Positions 1 to 7,095 of a DNA stretch of 13,482 nucleotides are shown here, piece after piece. Source of the DNA: 2-01-FULL-49-10 sp041652335 (GTDB lineage Bacteria > Patescibacteriota > Kazan-3B-28 > UBA10110). The notes beneath the pieces were generated by a model. That model was given only the letters and a program-made list of their open reading frames with translations. It ran no database searches and had not been told where the DNA came from. Each line of letters starts with the position of its first letter. The stretch's first letter is position 1. The translations under genes and the position numbers were made by a program. The stretch is from assembly GCA_041652335.1 (NCBI GenBank), contig JBAZHL010000016.1, positions 1 through 13,482 on the forward strand. Direction: 5' to 3'.

Positions 1-471
1 CTTATCGCTATATCTTCCAAAAAACAGACAGTCATACTTCGGATTTCTGCCACGCATATTTCTGAATTCCAGATCATCATGATAGGCCGTGGGCAGTATA
101 AAATCAACTGATCGCATTAACTTCTTGTAAACCGGAACATTCATCTGAGACGCCTCCACGATGTGATCGTATTGGTCGATAAAAGACCTTAGCTGATTTA
201 TCCTGTCCACCCCGAAAGCATTAGCTTCAGATAATTGTTCCTGCTGATACAAAATAAATTTCGCATTTCGATTGTCGCTGCTCCTCCGAAAATCAACAAA
301 TTTATGAGGAGTGAATACAAAATAGACATCCTTCGACCATCGAGAAACACGTTCCAAATCATCGCACACGATGACTCGAGAATTCAACCCTAATTTTTTG
401 AATTCTTTATTCAGGATAAGGGCCATTATTCTTACGGCCCTGGACTTTTTGTGAACAACGATTTTTATCAT
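1..471 (-). CDS. Glycosyltransferase-like protein, 3' part missing (window edge)
   Basis: An open frame of 157 codons starts at ATG 471 and runs off the left edge, so only the N-terminal part is visible. The protein begins with a beta-strand/alpha-helix pattern (MIKIVVHKKS, then a helix and RVIVCDD), as in the Rossmann-like N-terminal half of GT-B glycosyltransferases. Around residues 71-87 KFILYQQEQLSEANAFG, then YDHIVEASQMNVPVYKKL, then DFILPTAYHDD, and a final YDCLFFGRYSDK resemble the order seen in family-1-like and CgeB-like glycosyltransferases, where the last motif opens the nucleotide-sugar-binding domain. No substrate can be named. It lies 74 bases downstream of the HIT gene on the same strand and has no clear Shine-Dalgarno sequence. 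It could be read from the upstream operon. A sugar-transfer role would fit the guanylyltransferase at the head of the cluster, but that link is inference. Confidence 0.6.
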   Translation of the reverse strand, partial: MIKIVVHKKSRAVRIMALILNKEFKKLGLNSRVIVCDDLERVSRWSKDVYFVFTPHKFVDFRRSSDNRNAKFILYQQEQLSEANAFGVDRINQLRSFIDQYDHIVEASQMNVPVYKKLMRSVDFILPTAYHDDLEFRNMRGRNPKYDCLFFGRYSDK

Positions 472-545
472 CTGATGATTCGTTGTTACGGCATTTAAAT
501 CTGTCTGGACACGGTAACGGGATTACCCATCGGTCAGATTCGGTC

Positions 546-971
546 TTAGCCGCGCACTCTTTGGCCCCGTTCATGAGAGACGGCCGCCTCGCTGTAGTAG
601 ATACCTAACCGGTCGGTCAGGGGCGCCCCACCTAATAGATGAAAGTGAAGGTGCGATACTACCTGGCCACCCCATTTACCTACATTAACCGTTACTCGAT
701 ACCCGCTGTCGGCGATGTTAAGCTTCTTAGCCAATTCTTTGCACCGATAGACGATCTTACCCATTAGCTCCTTATCCTTTGGAGTAATATCCGCCAAGCT
801 CGCAATATGCTTCTTGGGAACGATCAAAACATGGATCGGAGCGTGTGGGTGAATATCATCAAAGGCGATCATATCCTTATCCTCAAATCGCTTACTGACC
901 GGCAGCTCTCCCTTCGCGATCTGACAGAAAATGCAATTAGTCGTCGAGGTAGATTTTTTACTCTTTGTCAT
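546..971 (-). CDS. HIT-family (HINT/PKCI-like) nucleotide hydrolase
   Basis: This is a histidine-triad protein of about 141 aa, a little longer than usual for the HINT branch. The family hydrolyses purine nucleoside phosphoramidates or other nucleotidyl compounds in the cytoplasm. The sequence shows CIFCQI near residues 13-18 (the CxxC of PKCI-like HIT proteins), the HPHAPIHVLIVPKKHI segment, and near the end GGQVVSHLHFHLLGG, which contains the full H-x-H-x-H-x-x active-site motif. About 22 residues after the GG form an extension with no motif I recognise. The start is either GTG 974 or the adjacent ATG 971; ATG is chosen because the weak AGAAG just upstream is otherwise touching the start. 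It overlaps the 3' end of the kinase-like gene by 14 bases, so translational coupling is likely. The exact substrate is not determinable. Confidence 0.93.
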   Translation of the reverse strand: MTKSKKSTSTTNCIFCQIAKGELPVSKRFEDKDMIAFDDIHPHAPIHVLIVPKKHIASLADITPKDKELMGKIVYRCKELAKKLNIADSGYRVTVNVGKWGGQVVSHLHFHLLGGAPLTDRLGIYYSEAAVSHERGQRVRG

Positions 972-1947
972 CACTTCTAATTATTGATTCTATTATCTCT
1001 CGAATCTCTATCGCCTTCATTCGTAGTTGATGATATCGCTCACTTTCTGGTTCAAGATTAGCTATCTCTCTACTGATATCCCAGAGCGTCCCCACCAGGG
1101 ATACTACAAAGGTCGGCTCGGTGTCTGCTCCTAACTTAGCCACCTCACGTATCTTGCCAACCCATTTATGAACATTTAAATCCGCTTTGGGCGTATTTAA
1201 TAAGGCCCAGGCCAAATAGCGCATCTCCATATAGTGACGCGGCCGATAGCTGATATCTACATCCACTATCTCGGTTCGCCCATTGCCGAGAAGAAAAAAA
1301 TGATCCCCGTTAGGATCGCGGTAGATCCGCGCTATGTCGTCCAGGGCGGTTGCGTGCCGATCCAAATACTGGATGATCTCCATCGCCGCATCGCGATTCA
1401 ACAGGTTCTGTTTTACCACCGGCGCCATCCATTTGCCCTGGATATGGTTTTGTTGAGGCATCCCCATTCGCTCTCGCCACCACTGCCTACCGGACGATTC
1501 ATCATAAACAGAGATGGAGGTGGTATTCATCATCGCTTCCATCCCTCTGAGTTGCTGAGTTATTTGGCTCATCGAACCTACATCCCAGAAAAAATCCTTA
1601 CTTAGTGGTGTCCCTTGTACTAACGGATAGACAATATGGTCTGCTCCGCTTTTTAACGGCGGACGCACTACCCAGTACTGACTTCCCGCCAATATCTCCC
1701 CCAAGGCCTTGGTGTAAATCACCTCCTTCTCGACACTATCGCCATTAAAGTGTCCCGTCTTAACCACAGCCCGCGTTCCATCCGGGAGGCTCCCCGAGAA
1801 AACATGGCCCTTAATTGGCTGGTCCGCCTCAATCGGATATTTGTTCGAACCTGAAAAATAGCTGACTGGGACGAATCCCAGCTCATCAAATATTTGGGCA
1901 GAGTCACGAGGGGTCTCCTCCATTGGGTTTAGCCGCTCCATCATCAT
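958..1947 (-). CDS. Degenerate aminoglycoside-phosphotransferase/choline-kinase-like protein
   Basis: The 329-aa protein looks like a protein-kinase-fold phosphotransferase of the APH/fructosamine-kinase type. The N-lobe has GHVFSGSLPDGTRAVVKTG with a candidate ATP-binding Lys63, then VEKEVIYTKALGEI (a candidate C-helix Glu) and the hinge-like VRPPL...IVYPLVQGTPL. The C-lobe has NGDHFFLLGNGRTEIVDVD around residues 213-231, which lines up with the usual HGDxxxxN...(I/V)D(W/F)(D/E) catalytic block. Here His is replaced by Asn213 and the expected downstream Asn is absent, while Asp215 and Asp229/231 remain, so activity is uncertain. MEMRYLAWALLN then matches the usual DLA-type helix. The first of three consecutive ATG codons is taken as start; it lies two bases after the stop of the preceding gene and lacks a clear Shine-Dalgarno sequence, suggesting coupling. 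The fold assignment is inference from pattern; the substrate is unknown. Confidence 0.6.
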   Translation of the reverse strand: MMMERLNPMEETPRDSAQIFDELGFVPVSYFSGSNKYPIEADQPIKGHVFSGSLPDGTRAVVKTGHFNGDSVEKEVIYTKALGEILAGSQYWVVRPPLKSGADHIVYPLVQGTPLSKDFFWDVGSMSQITQQLRGMEAMMNTTSISVYDESSGRQWWRERMGMPQQNHIQGKWMAPVVKQNLLNRDAAMEIIQYLDRHATALDDIARIYRDPNGDHFFLLGNGRTEIVDVDISYRPRHYMEMRYLAWALLNTPKADLNVHKWVGKIREVAKLGADTEPTFVVSLVGTLWDISREIANLEPESERYHQLRMKAIEIREIIESIIRSDDKE

Positions 1948-1949
1948 GA

Positions 1950-2267
1950 CTAACTAATTAAGTTACCAGAATCGATCGGCTCCCATTCTCCATTGATCTC
2001 GCGATATGCGGCGAGGACACTGACCTTTTCGTCGGGAGAATAAATGTATTCATACTGGGCCGAACTCTTGCCGCGCCGATGGGCTCCGGTTATCTTCTTA
2101 TCTAAAACCGCTGGGCGCACAGTGCGCACCAGCTTAATCTTTCCGATCGGCGCTTCGAAGATCAAGGTCTCGATCTCTGACACATCCTCCTTGGTCTGTT
2201 CGCGAGAGAGCACCTTAAAATTCGTCAAAATTCTATCTAATACTTCCCCCCATTTCTCATCCTTCAT
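1950..2267 (-). CDS. Unrecognised conserved-looking 105-aa protein
   Basis: I do not recognise this protein. It is a soluble 105-aa product with no signal peptide or membrane segment. The first 30 residues look helical (KWGEVLDRILTNFKVLSREQ); the rest is probably beta-rich. The middle is basic (GKIKLVRTVRPAVLDKKITGAHRRGKS), followed by YEYIYSPDEKVSVLAAYREINGEWEPID near the end, so a nucleic-acid or ribosome-related role is conceivable but unsupported. It is very likely a real gene: its ATG lies inside the last 11 bases of hisS, its stop is two bases from the next start, and no longer frame competes with it. Such a tight position between hisS and the kinase-like gene indicates translation coupled to both. 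Confidence 0.75.
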   Translation of the reverse strand: MKDEKWGEVLDRILTNFKVLSREQTKEDVSEIETLIFEAPIGKIKLVRTVRPAVLDKKITGAHRRGKSSAQYEYIYSPDEKVSVLAAYREINGEWEPIDSGNLIS

Positions 2268-3567
2268 AGATAGTTGGCACCCTTAATCCCTTCTCCTCTA
2301 ATTTTTTTAAAGTGATCTTAACGATATCACGATCAATCACCGTTTCTTGCGACCGATCTTCCATATCTCTAATGATCACATTTTTGTCGTGCACCTCTTG
2401 ATCGCCAATGATCACAGTCAATGGCGTATGCAGCTTAGAAGCCAGTCGCAACTGAGTTTGAATGCTCCCGCGACCCAGAGCGCTCGAGACTCGGAGATTG
2501 GCTAATTCCAACTTCTCCGCCACCTCGATCGCCTTTGGTTTAGCGCGATCACCTAATTGGACAATAAATACATCACTCTGGATTAGATCGGGCACCGCTA
2601 ACGCCTGCTGTTTTAGGATATCAATCACCCGCTCCACTCCACCAGCGTAACCGAAGGCCGAGGTGTCGGGGCCCCCCAACTGTTTTATCAGGGTGTCGTA
2701 GCGACCACCGCCACCTAAGGATAGCTCCTCATTACTGCGCACCACCACCTCAAATACGGTGTGGGTGTAGTAATCTAAGCCTCGGACTAACTTGGGATCT
2801 AACTCGTACTCCACTCGCATCTCGTCCAAATATTCCAAAACTTTGGTGAACCGCTTTTTGGATTCATCGTCTAAACTGTCAATCAGCGAAGGTGAGATGC
2901 TGTCTAAAATCTCGCGACACTTGCCCACCTTACAATCCAACACCCGCAAAGGATTCTTTTTTAGTCTCAACTTACAATCCGCACAGAGATCCTTTTTATT
3001 CTTTTCCAACAGTCTGCCTAATGCTGTCATCATTTTGCCCTTTGACCTCTCGGTGCCAAGGCTATTGATCTTAACCACCACATCCTGCATTCCCAACTTC
3101 TTGTGGAATTTAGCTACTGTTTGAATTAACATCGCGTCAACGATCGGATCGCTATCACCCAACAGTTCTAATCCGCACTGATAAAACTCGCGGTAACGTC
3201 CGGCTTGCGGCCGATCGTACCTAAACATTGGGCCCCAATAATATAACTGAACCGGTTGAGGCAGCGTCTGCATACCGTGCTCAATGTACGCTCGCGCCAC
3301 ACCGGCTGTGCCTTCTGGCCGCAGAGTCAGACTGTTATCACTTTTATCTTTAAAGGTGTACATCTCCTTACTAACAATATCTGTGAACTCACCTACGCTG
3401 CGTTTGAATAGTTCCGTCACCTCGAAGGTGGGAAGAATGATCCGCTCAAAACCAGCGGCTTGTGCCGCCTCACGGAAATTATTTTCCACCCAAAACCAAT
3501 ATTTCTGCTCGTCAGGCAAAATATCGTGGACGCCTCTGGGCGCCTGAATCTTTTTCTTTTCAGTCAT
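2257..3567 (-). CDS. hisS: Histidyl-tRNA synthetase
   Basis: The 436-aa class II synthetase attaches histidine to tRNA-His in the cytoplasm. It begins with the typical RGVHDILPDE (11-20). LTLRPEGTAGVARAY (80-94) and YYWGPMFRYDRPQAGRYREFYQCG (109-132) hold the class II motif 2 and its ATP-binding arginine. RGLDYYTHTVFE (262-273) is the histidine-specific HisA block, LGGGGRYDTLI lies at 284-295, and AFGYAGGVERVI (304-315) is motif 3. The C-terminal anticodon-binding alpha/beta domain covers about 330-436. Length is normal. Four cysteines at 195, 198, 212 and 217 (CADC...DCKVGKC) lie in the insertion region and could bind zinc; this is inference. The start ATG lies 14 bases after the secF stop without an obvious Shine-Dalgarno sequence. 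The 3' end overlaps the next gene by 11 bases. The TGA stop argues against recoding of TGA. Confidence 0.98.
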   Translation of the reverse strand: MTEKKKIQAPRGVHDILPDEQKYWFWVENNFREAAQAAGFERIILPTFEVTELFKRSVGEFTDIVSKEMYTFKDKSDNSLTLRPEGTAGVARAYIEHGMQTLPQPVQLYYWGPMFRYDRPQAGRYREFYQCGLELLGDSDPIVDAMLIQTVAKFHKKLGMQDVVVKINSLGTERSKGKMMTALGRLLEKNKKDLCADCKLRLKKNPLRVLDCKVGKCREILDSISPSLIDSLDDESKKRFTKVLEYLDEMRVEYELDPKLVRGLDYYTHTVFEVVVRSNEELSLGGGGRYDTLIKQLGGPDTSAFGYAGGVERVIDILKQQALAVPDLIQSDVFIVQLGDRAKPKAIEVAEKLELANLRVSSALGRGSIQTQLRLASKLHTPLTVIIGDQEVHDKNVIIRDMEDRSQETVIDRDIVKITLKKLEEKGLRVPTIYEG

Positions 3568-3581
3568 AGAGCGATCGATTA

Positions 3582-4478
3582 CTATCTCTCTCTCCGTCTA
3601 CCCATCCATAACAGGACAGGAGTGGCAATAAAGATAGACGAGTAAGTGCCAAACACTACACCAATTAGTAGCGACAGGGTAAAGAATTTAAGCGTGGCAC
3701 CACCAAACAAGGTCATCGCCAACAATACTAAGATCACGGTAAACGAGGTGTTGATCGAACGAACAATTGTTTCCGAGATACTGTCATTACAGATCACCTC
3801 TAAGTCTTCACCGCTTCTCCGGCGCAGATTTTCTCTAATTCGATCAAAGGTAACAATTGTATCGTGTACGGAGAAACCCAGCAGAGTAAGTAGGGCAGCA
3901 ATAAACATTCCATCCACCTCCGCCCCCCAGAAATGGCTCATCAACGAATAGATACCCAGCAGCACGATCACGTCGTGAACCAACGAAACCACGGCACCCA
4001 AGCCAAAATCCCAAGAGGTCAATGGTTTAGGCACACGGCGGAAGGCATAGGCCAGATAGAACATAATCCCCAAGGCAGCCACAATTACTGCCAGAATCGC
4101 TTTTCTTACCACGTCCGCGCCGATAGTCGGGTCAACGCTCTCAAAGCGCAGCTCCTCCGCCTTGGTAAACTTGGTTTGGAGATGGGCGATAATCTCGTTC
4201 TTCTTTTGGTTATCGATCTGCGCACTCCGAACAAAATAGCGATCAGTCTCGGTGGACTGAGGAGCCACTTCTAAATTAGCTACCTGCTTATATGCCTCCA
4301 TAATGGCCGGCTTGGCCGTGATACCCTCTTTGGCCCCCGTTAACTGCAACTCCAAGTTGGTGCCTCCAGCAAAATCGATCCCGGCGCGATAACCAAACAC
4401 ACTGATCGACACAATACTAAGCACCGTTAAGATCAGCGAGAAAGTTAGCCAGATTTTGCGCGCTTTTAATATCTGCAT
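3582..4478 (-). CDS. secF: Protein translocase subunit SecF
   Basis: SecF pairs with SecD in the membrane and uses proton motive force to help proteins finish crossing through SecYEG. The 298-aa product has a first membrane helix at about 8-28, then AGIDFAGGTNLELQ (the conserved SecD/F N-terminal motif), an outside domain, and five more helices from about 125 to 290. FSVHDTIVTFDRIRENLRR (202-220) and SINTSFTVILVLLAM (241-255) are strong family motifs. The open frame reaches back to ATG 4502, which would overlap secD by 25 bases. The ATG at 4478 is preferred because it has an AAGGAG ribosome-binding site eight bases upstream, shares one base with the secD TAA stop (TAATG), and removes a non-conserved eight-residue lead. 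Confidence 0.97.
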   Translation of the reverse strand: MQILKARKIWLTFSLILTVLSIVSISVFGYRAGIDFAGGTNLELQLTGAKEGITAKPAIMEAYKQVANLEVAPQSTETDRYFVRSAQIDNQKKNEIIAHLQTKFTKAEELRFESVDPTIGADVVRKAILAVIVAALGIMFYLAYAFRRVPKPLTSWDFGLGAVVSLVHDVIVLLGIYSLMSHFWGAEVDGMFIAALLTLLGFSVHDTIVTFDRIRENLRRRSGEDLEVICNDSISETIVRSINTSFTVILVLLAMTLFGGATLKFFTLSLLIGVVFGTYSSIFIATPVLLWMGRRRER

Positions 4479-5794
4479 TACTTTAGCTCCTTTGCTCCCC
4501 ACAGACGGAAGTTACGCGACAGATTAGTCATCGATATCAATTTAAGAAGCGTGTGTGAAACGGTGATGGCACTGAATAAGCTGACTGCTACACCAATACC
4601 CAGGGTAACCGCAAATCCTCTGATCAGTCCAGATCCAAAGTAGTACAGAATAACGCAAGTAATTAAAGTGGAAACATTGGAGTCTCGGATAGATGTCCAC
4701 GCCCGCGAGAACCCAGCGTCGATCGCCGCGACCACGCTCTTGCCCTCTCTGATCTCTTCTTTCATTCTTTCGAAGATCAGAATATTGGCGTCGATGGCCA
4801 TCCCGATCGAGATAATAAAACCAGCGATACCAGCTAAGGTTAAGGTTACCGGCACCGTAATATACACCGCCAAAGCGATCAATGAATACATCACCAACGC
4901 CACCGCTGCCACTAAACCTGGCAAACGGTAGTAGATCAGCATAAATAGTAATACCATTAACAATCCTAACAGCCCAGCTACCACGCTTTGGGTAACTGCT
5001 TCACTCCCTAAGGTAGCACCAATATTATTTTGGGAGATCAACTTAACCGGAACCGGCAGGGCGCCCGCTTTTAGCTGGATCGCCAACGACTTGGCTTCGG
5101 CCAAGGTAAACCCACCACTAATCACTGCTTTCCCGTCGGTAATCTCAACTTCTACCGTAGGAGCTGACAGCAATTTTTTATCTAAGAATATAGCTAAGGG
5201 TTTCTGAATATTCTTTTTGGTCGCCTCGGCAAATATCTTGGCACCAGCGCTGTTAAACTCAATGGCTACCTGTGGTTGGCGAACGATCGAGTTATTGGCC
5301 TGAGCCACCTGCGCCTCAGCCGCCACAAAATCCGCGCCAGTTAAACCAATATCCTGCCAATCGTCATAATTCTCCGATTTGATACTGCTATTATCGCCCA
5401 AGCTTTTACCGGCAATCCCTTCACGGAACTCTAACTGAGCTGTGGTGCCAATCAGATTGATCGCCTGGTTAACATCCGAGATCCCCGGTAGATCTACAAT
5501 CACTCGTGAGTTATCCCGGGTTTTTTGGATCACTGGCTCGGATACCCCCAAAGAGTCCACCCGGCGCCGGATAACATTAACCACTCCAGTCACCGCGTCA
5601 TCTGCCGTCCCAGTAATTTTACTTAAATCAGTTTGGTATACCAGATGGGTCCCCCCCTGTAGATCTAACCCTTCATGAATCCTCCAACCATCCTTAAAAC
5701 CGATGAACTTGGCTACTGCCGGGATATCGATCACCAGCGCTGCCAGCAGCACCACTACGATTATTCCAGTAATCAGACCCGTTTTTTTCAGCAT
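4478..5794 (-). CDS. secD: Protein translocase subunit SecD
   Basis: SecD is the partner of SecF in the proton-driven accessory complex of the Sec export channel. The 438-aa protein has one N-terminal membrane helix (about 7-27), the motif HEGLDLQGGTHLVYQTDL (40-57), an outside domain from about 60 to 255 containing LIGTTAQLEFRE (114-125) and GKAVISGGFTLAEAKSLAIQLKAGALP (221-247), and five further helices from about 265 to 420. DANILIFERMKEEIREGKS (335-353) is the classic SecD motif with the membrane-embedded Asp. It is much shorter than the 615-aa E. coli SecD but normal for compact bacterial versions. Its stop overlaps the secF start by one base. It begins 43 bases after the guanylyltransferase stop, with no clear Shine-Dalgarno sequence. 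Confidence 0.97.
   Translation of the reverse strand: MLKKTGLITGIIVVVLLAALVIDIPAVAKFIGFKDGWRIHEGLDLQGGTHLVYQTDLSKITGTADDAVTGVVNVIRRRVDSLGVSEPVIQKTRDNSRVIVDLPGISDVNQAINLIGTTAQLEFREGIAGKSLGDNSSIKSENYDDWQDIGLTGADFVAAEAQVAQANNSIVRQPQVAIEFNSAGAKIFAEATKKNIQKPLAIFLDKKLLSAPTVEVEITDGKAVISGGFTLAEAKSLAIQLKAGALPVPVKLISQNNIGATLGSEAVTQSVVAGLLGLLMVLLFMLIYYRLPGLVAAVALVMYSLIALAVYITVPVTLTLAGIAGFIISIGMAIDANILIFERMKEEIREGKSVVAAIDAGFSRAWTSIRDSNVSTLITCVILYYFGSGLIRGFAVTLGIGVAVSLFSAITVSHTLLKLISMTNLSRNFRLWGAKELK
4487..4492 (-). promoter_or_regulatory. Shine-Dalgarno site of secF (decides its start)
   Basis: On the minus strand AAGGAG sits eight bases before ATG 4478. It lies inside the last codons of secD and supports the internal start rather than the upstream ATG at 4502. 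Most other genes in this stack lack so good a match. Confidence 0.85.
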
Positions 5795-5837
5795 TGTTAT
5801 CTGTTGAAGGAATTAGTAACTACCTATTATTAACATA

Positions 5838-6926
5838 TTAGAGGTACTGGCGCAATTTCTCCTCTTTCTCCATCTTCTCAACCAGTTTTTTTACATCCTG
5901 ATCGCGGCTCTTCTTGATAACCAACACCGCATCTGGTGTATTAATCACCGCCACATCCTCGAGGCCAACCACCGTTACCAACTTGCCATCATCTTCGTTG
6001 AACACTAAAACATCCTTAGAGCCAATGGTAAGCGCTTTGCCTTTTGTGGCCACCCCCTCGCCATTTTCTTCCATTACTTCATGCACCGATTGCCAGCTGC
6101 CAATATCACGCCAACCTAATCTGGCTGGTAACAATAACATCGAGGGGCCTTTTTCTAATACTGCATACTCTAACGACACCTTGGTCAGCCCGGGATAGAT
6201 CCTCCGCAAAACAGTATCCTGTTCAGCTGTGTCCCACGCCCCGATCACTTCAATTAACCCCTGATAAGTCTCTGGCACATGTTGCTGATAGAGAGCTAAC
6301 ATATGATCAGCTCTCCACATAAACAATGCCGGGTTCCAAAAGTAGTTGCCGGCCTGCATAAACTCCACCGCCTTTACCATATCTGGTTTTTCAACAAATC
6401 GTTTTACCCGCACCGCTCCGTCCTCATCCACCGAACTCATCTCGGCCTCTAAATAACCCAGAGCAGTAGATGGGTATTCAATATGTGCCCCCACGCTCAT
6501 AATCTGATCGGGGTGTTTTTTGATAATATTGTAGGATTTACAGACAGTATCGGTGTAAGCATCCTCTATGCCAAAGTGATGATCCGACCAAACATTCATC
6601 ACCAAAGCCCCGGGATGGCGTTTATTAATGATCCCAGTTGCCAGCCCAATAGCTGGGCAGGTGTTCCTCAACTCCGGCTCAACAATTAAATTAGCCAGGG
6701 AGAGCTCTGGCAGCTGTTCGGCAATCATCTCCGCATAGTCAGCGGTGGTACTCATATATATGCTTTCCGCCGGCAACAACCGCCGCACCCGCTGCCAGGT
6801 TCGTTGGATTAGGGTATCGTTGCTACCCAAAAACGGCTTCACCTGCTTCGGGTTACCAACACGACTAACCGGCCACAGCCGGCTACCCACCCCCCCCGCA
6901 AAGATAACTGCGTATAGATCGTTCAT
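5838..6926 (-). CDS. manC: Mannose-1-phosphate guanylyltransferase
   Basis: This cytoplasmic nucleotidyltransferase makes GDP-mannose from mannose-1-phosphate and GTP, supplying mannose- and fucose-type sugars for surface glycans. The signature FAGGVGSRLWPVSRVGNPKQ occupies residues 9-28, with the pyrophosphorylase GG and RLWP. EPELRNTCPAIGLA (83-96), WSDHHFG (113-119, replacing the usual PSDH), RFVEKPD (176-182) and YFWNPALFMW (195-204) follow in family order. At 362 aa it is the monofunctional length: the C-terminal cupin-type mannose-6-phosphate isomerase domain of bifunctional ManC/AlgA enzymes is absent. It is the first gene of the minus-strand stack, with AGGGAG eight bases before its ATG and a palindromic element just beyond. 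The nucleotide (GTP rather than another NTP) is inferred from family similarity. Confidence 0.93.
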   Translation of the reverse strand: MNDLYAVIFAGGVGSRLWPVSRVGNPKQVKPFLGSNDTLIQRTWQRVRRLLPAESIYMSTTADYAEMIAEQLPELSLANLIVEPELRNTCPAIGLATGIINKRHPGALVMNVWSDHHFGIEDAYTDTVCKSYNIIKKHPDQIMSVGAHIEYPSTALGYLEAEMSSVDEDGAVRVKRFVEKPDMVKAVEFMQAGNYFWNPALFMWRADHMLALYQQHVPETYQGLIEVIGAWDTAEQDTVLRRIYPGLTKVSLEYAVLEKGPSMLLLPARLGWRDIGSWQSVHEVMEENGEGVATKGKALTIGSKDVLVFNEDDGKLVTVVGLEDVAVINTPDAVLVIKKSRDQDVKKLVEKMEKEEKLRQYL

Positions 6927-6934
6927 ACTTTACT

Positions 6935-6940
6935 CTCCCT
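6935..6940 (-). promoter_or_regulatory. Shine-Dalgarno site of the guanylyltransferase gene
   Basis: AGGGAG on the minus strand lies eight bases before ATG 6926. It begins only four bases downstream of the palindromic element at 6945-7008, so folding of that element in the mRNA could influence access to it. Confidence 0.75.
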
Positions 6941-6944
6941 CGCC

Positions 6945-7008
6945 GTCATTGCGAGCGAAGCGCGGCAATCTTAAGAGATTGCTTCGTCGCCCAGCTCCTC
7001 GCAATGAC
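6945..7008. repeat. 64-base palindromic repeat element (REP/MITE-like)
   Basis: The ends are perfect 11-base inverted repeats, GTCATTGCGAG at 6945-6955 and CTCGCAATGAC at 6998-7008. An inner pair, GCAATCT (6965-6971) and AGATTGC (6976-6982), encloses a four-base loop. The wording (CATTGCGAG, GAAGC, GCAATCTC-like, GCTTCGTCGC) is what I know as a widespread intergenic palindromic repeat in many bacterial genomes. It has no coding capacity. It separates divergent genes and would lie in the 5' untranslated RNA of the minus-strand operon if the promoter at 7043-7071 is real. Confidence 0.8.
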
Positions 7009-7042
7009 CACTTAGCCTGGCCTTCTGATACACTTTACATAT

Positions 7043-7071
7043 ATAGTATGCCCATCTGCCAGCCTTGTCCA
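7043..7071 (-). promoter_or_regulatory. Possible sigma70-type promoter of the minus-strand operon
   Basis: Reading the minus strand, TGGACA (7071-7066, five of six matches to TTGACA) is followed after 17 bases by TACTAT (7048-7043, four of six matches to TATAAT). Transcription would start near 7036, giving a leader of about 110 bases that includes the palindromic repeat. On the opposite strand TATAGT (7042-7047) overlaps it and could be a -10 for thpR, but no matching -35 was found. These are predictions by eye only. Confidence 0.4.
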
Positions 7072-7095
7072 ATTTGCTGTTTTTCGGCTCCCAAT

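Noticed and set aside
472..545. GGTAA/TTACC stem between the HIT gene and the glycosyltransferase-like gene as a terminator
   Set aside because: Five-base stem with no T tract; too weak to call.
1234..1605. Plus-strand open frame of 123 codons
   Set aside because: It lies fully opposite the kinase-like gene, shows no domain pattern and has no promoter or ribosome-binding site; it is a shadow frame.
2257..2259. Recoding of TGA as glycine, as in some Candidate Phyla Radiation groups
   Set aside because: hisS ends at this TGA with normal length and the next gene starts at once; the other genes have no in-frame TGA needing readthrough.
4479..4502. Upstream ATG 4502 as the secF start
   Set aside because: It would overlap secD by 25 bases and add eight non-conserved residues; ATG 4478 has AAGGAG at ideal distance and TAATG coupling.
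6745..7095. Long N-terminal extension of thpR on the plus strand
   Set aside because: This stretch lies opposite the guanylyltransferase gene and through the palindromic repeat, has no family similarity, and the 2H fold starts at RLFVAI.
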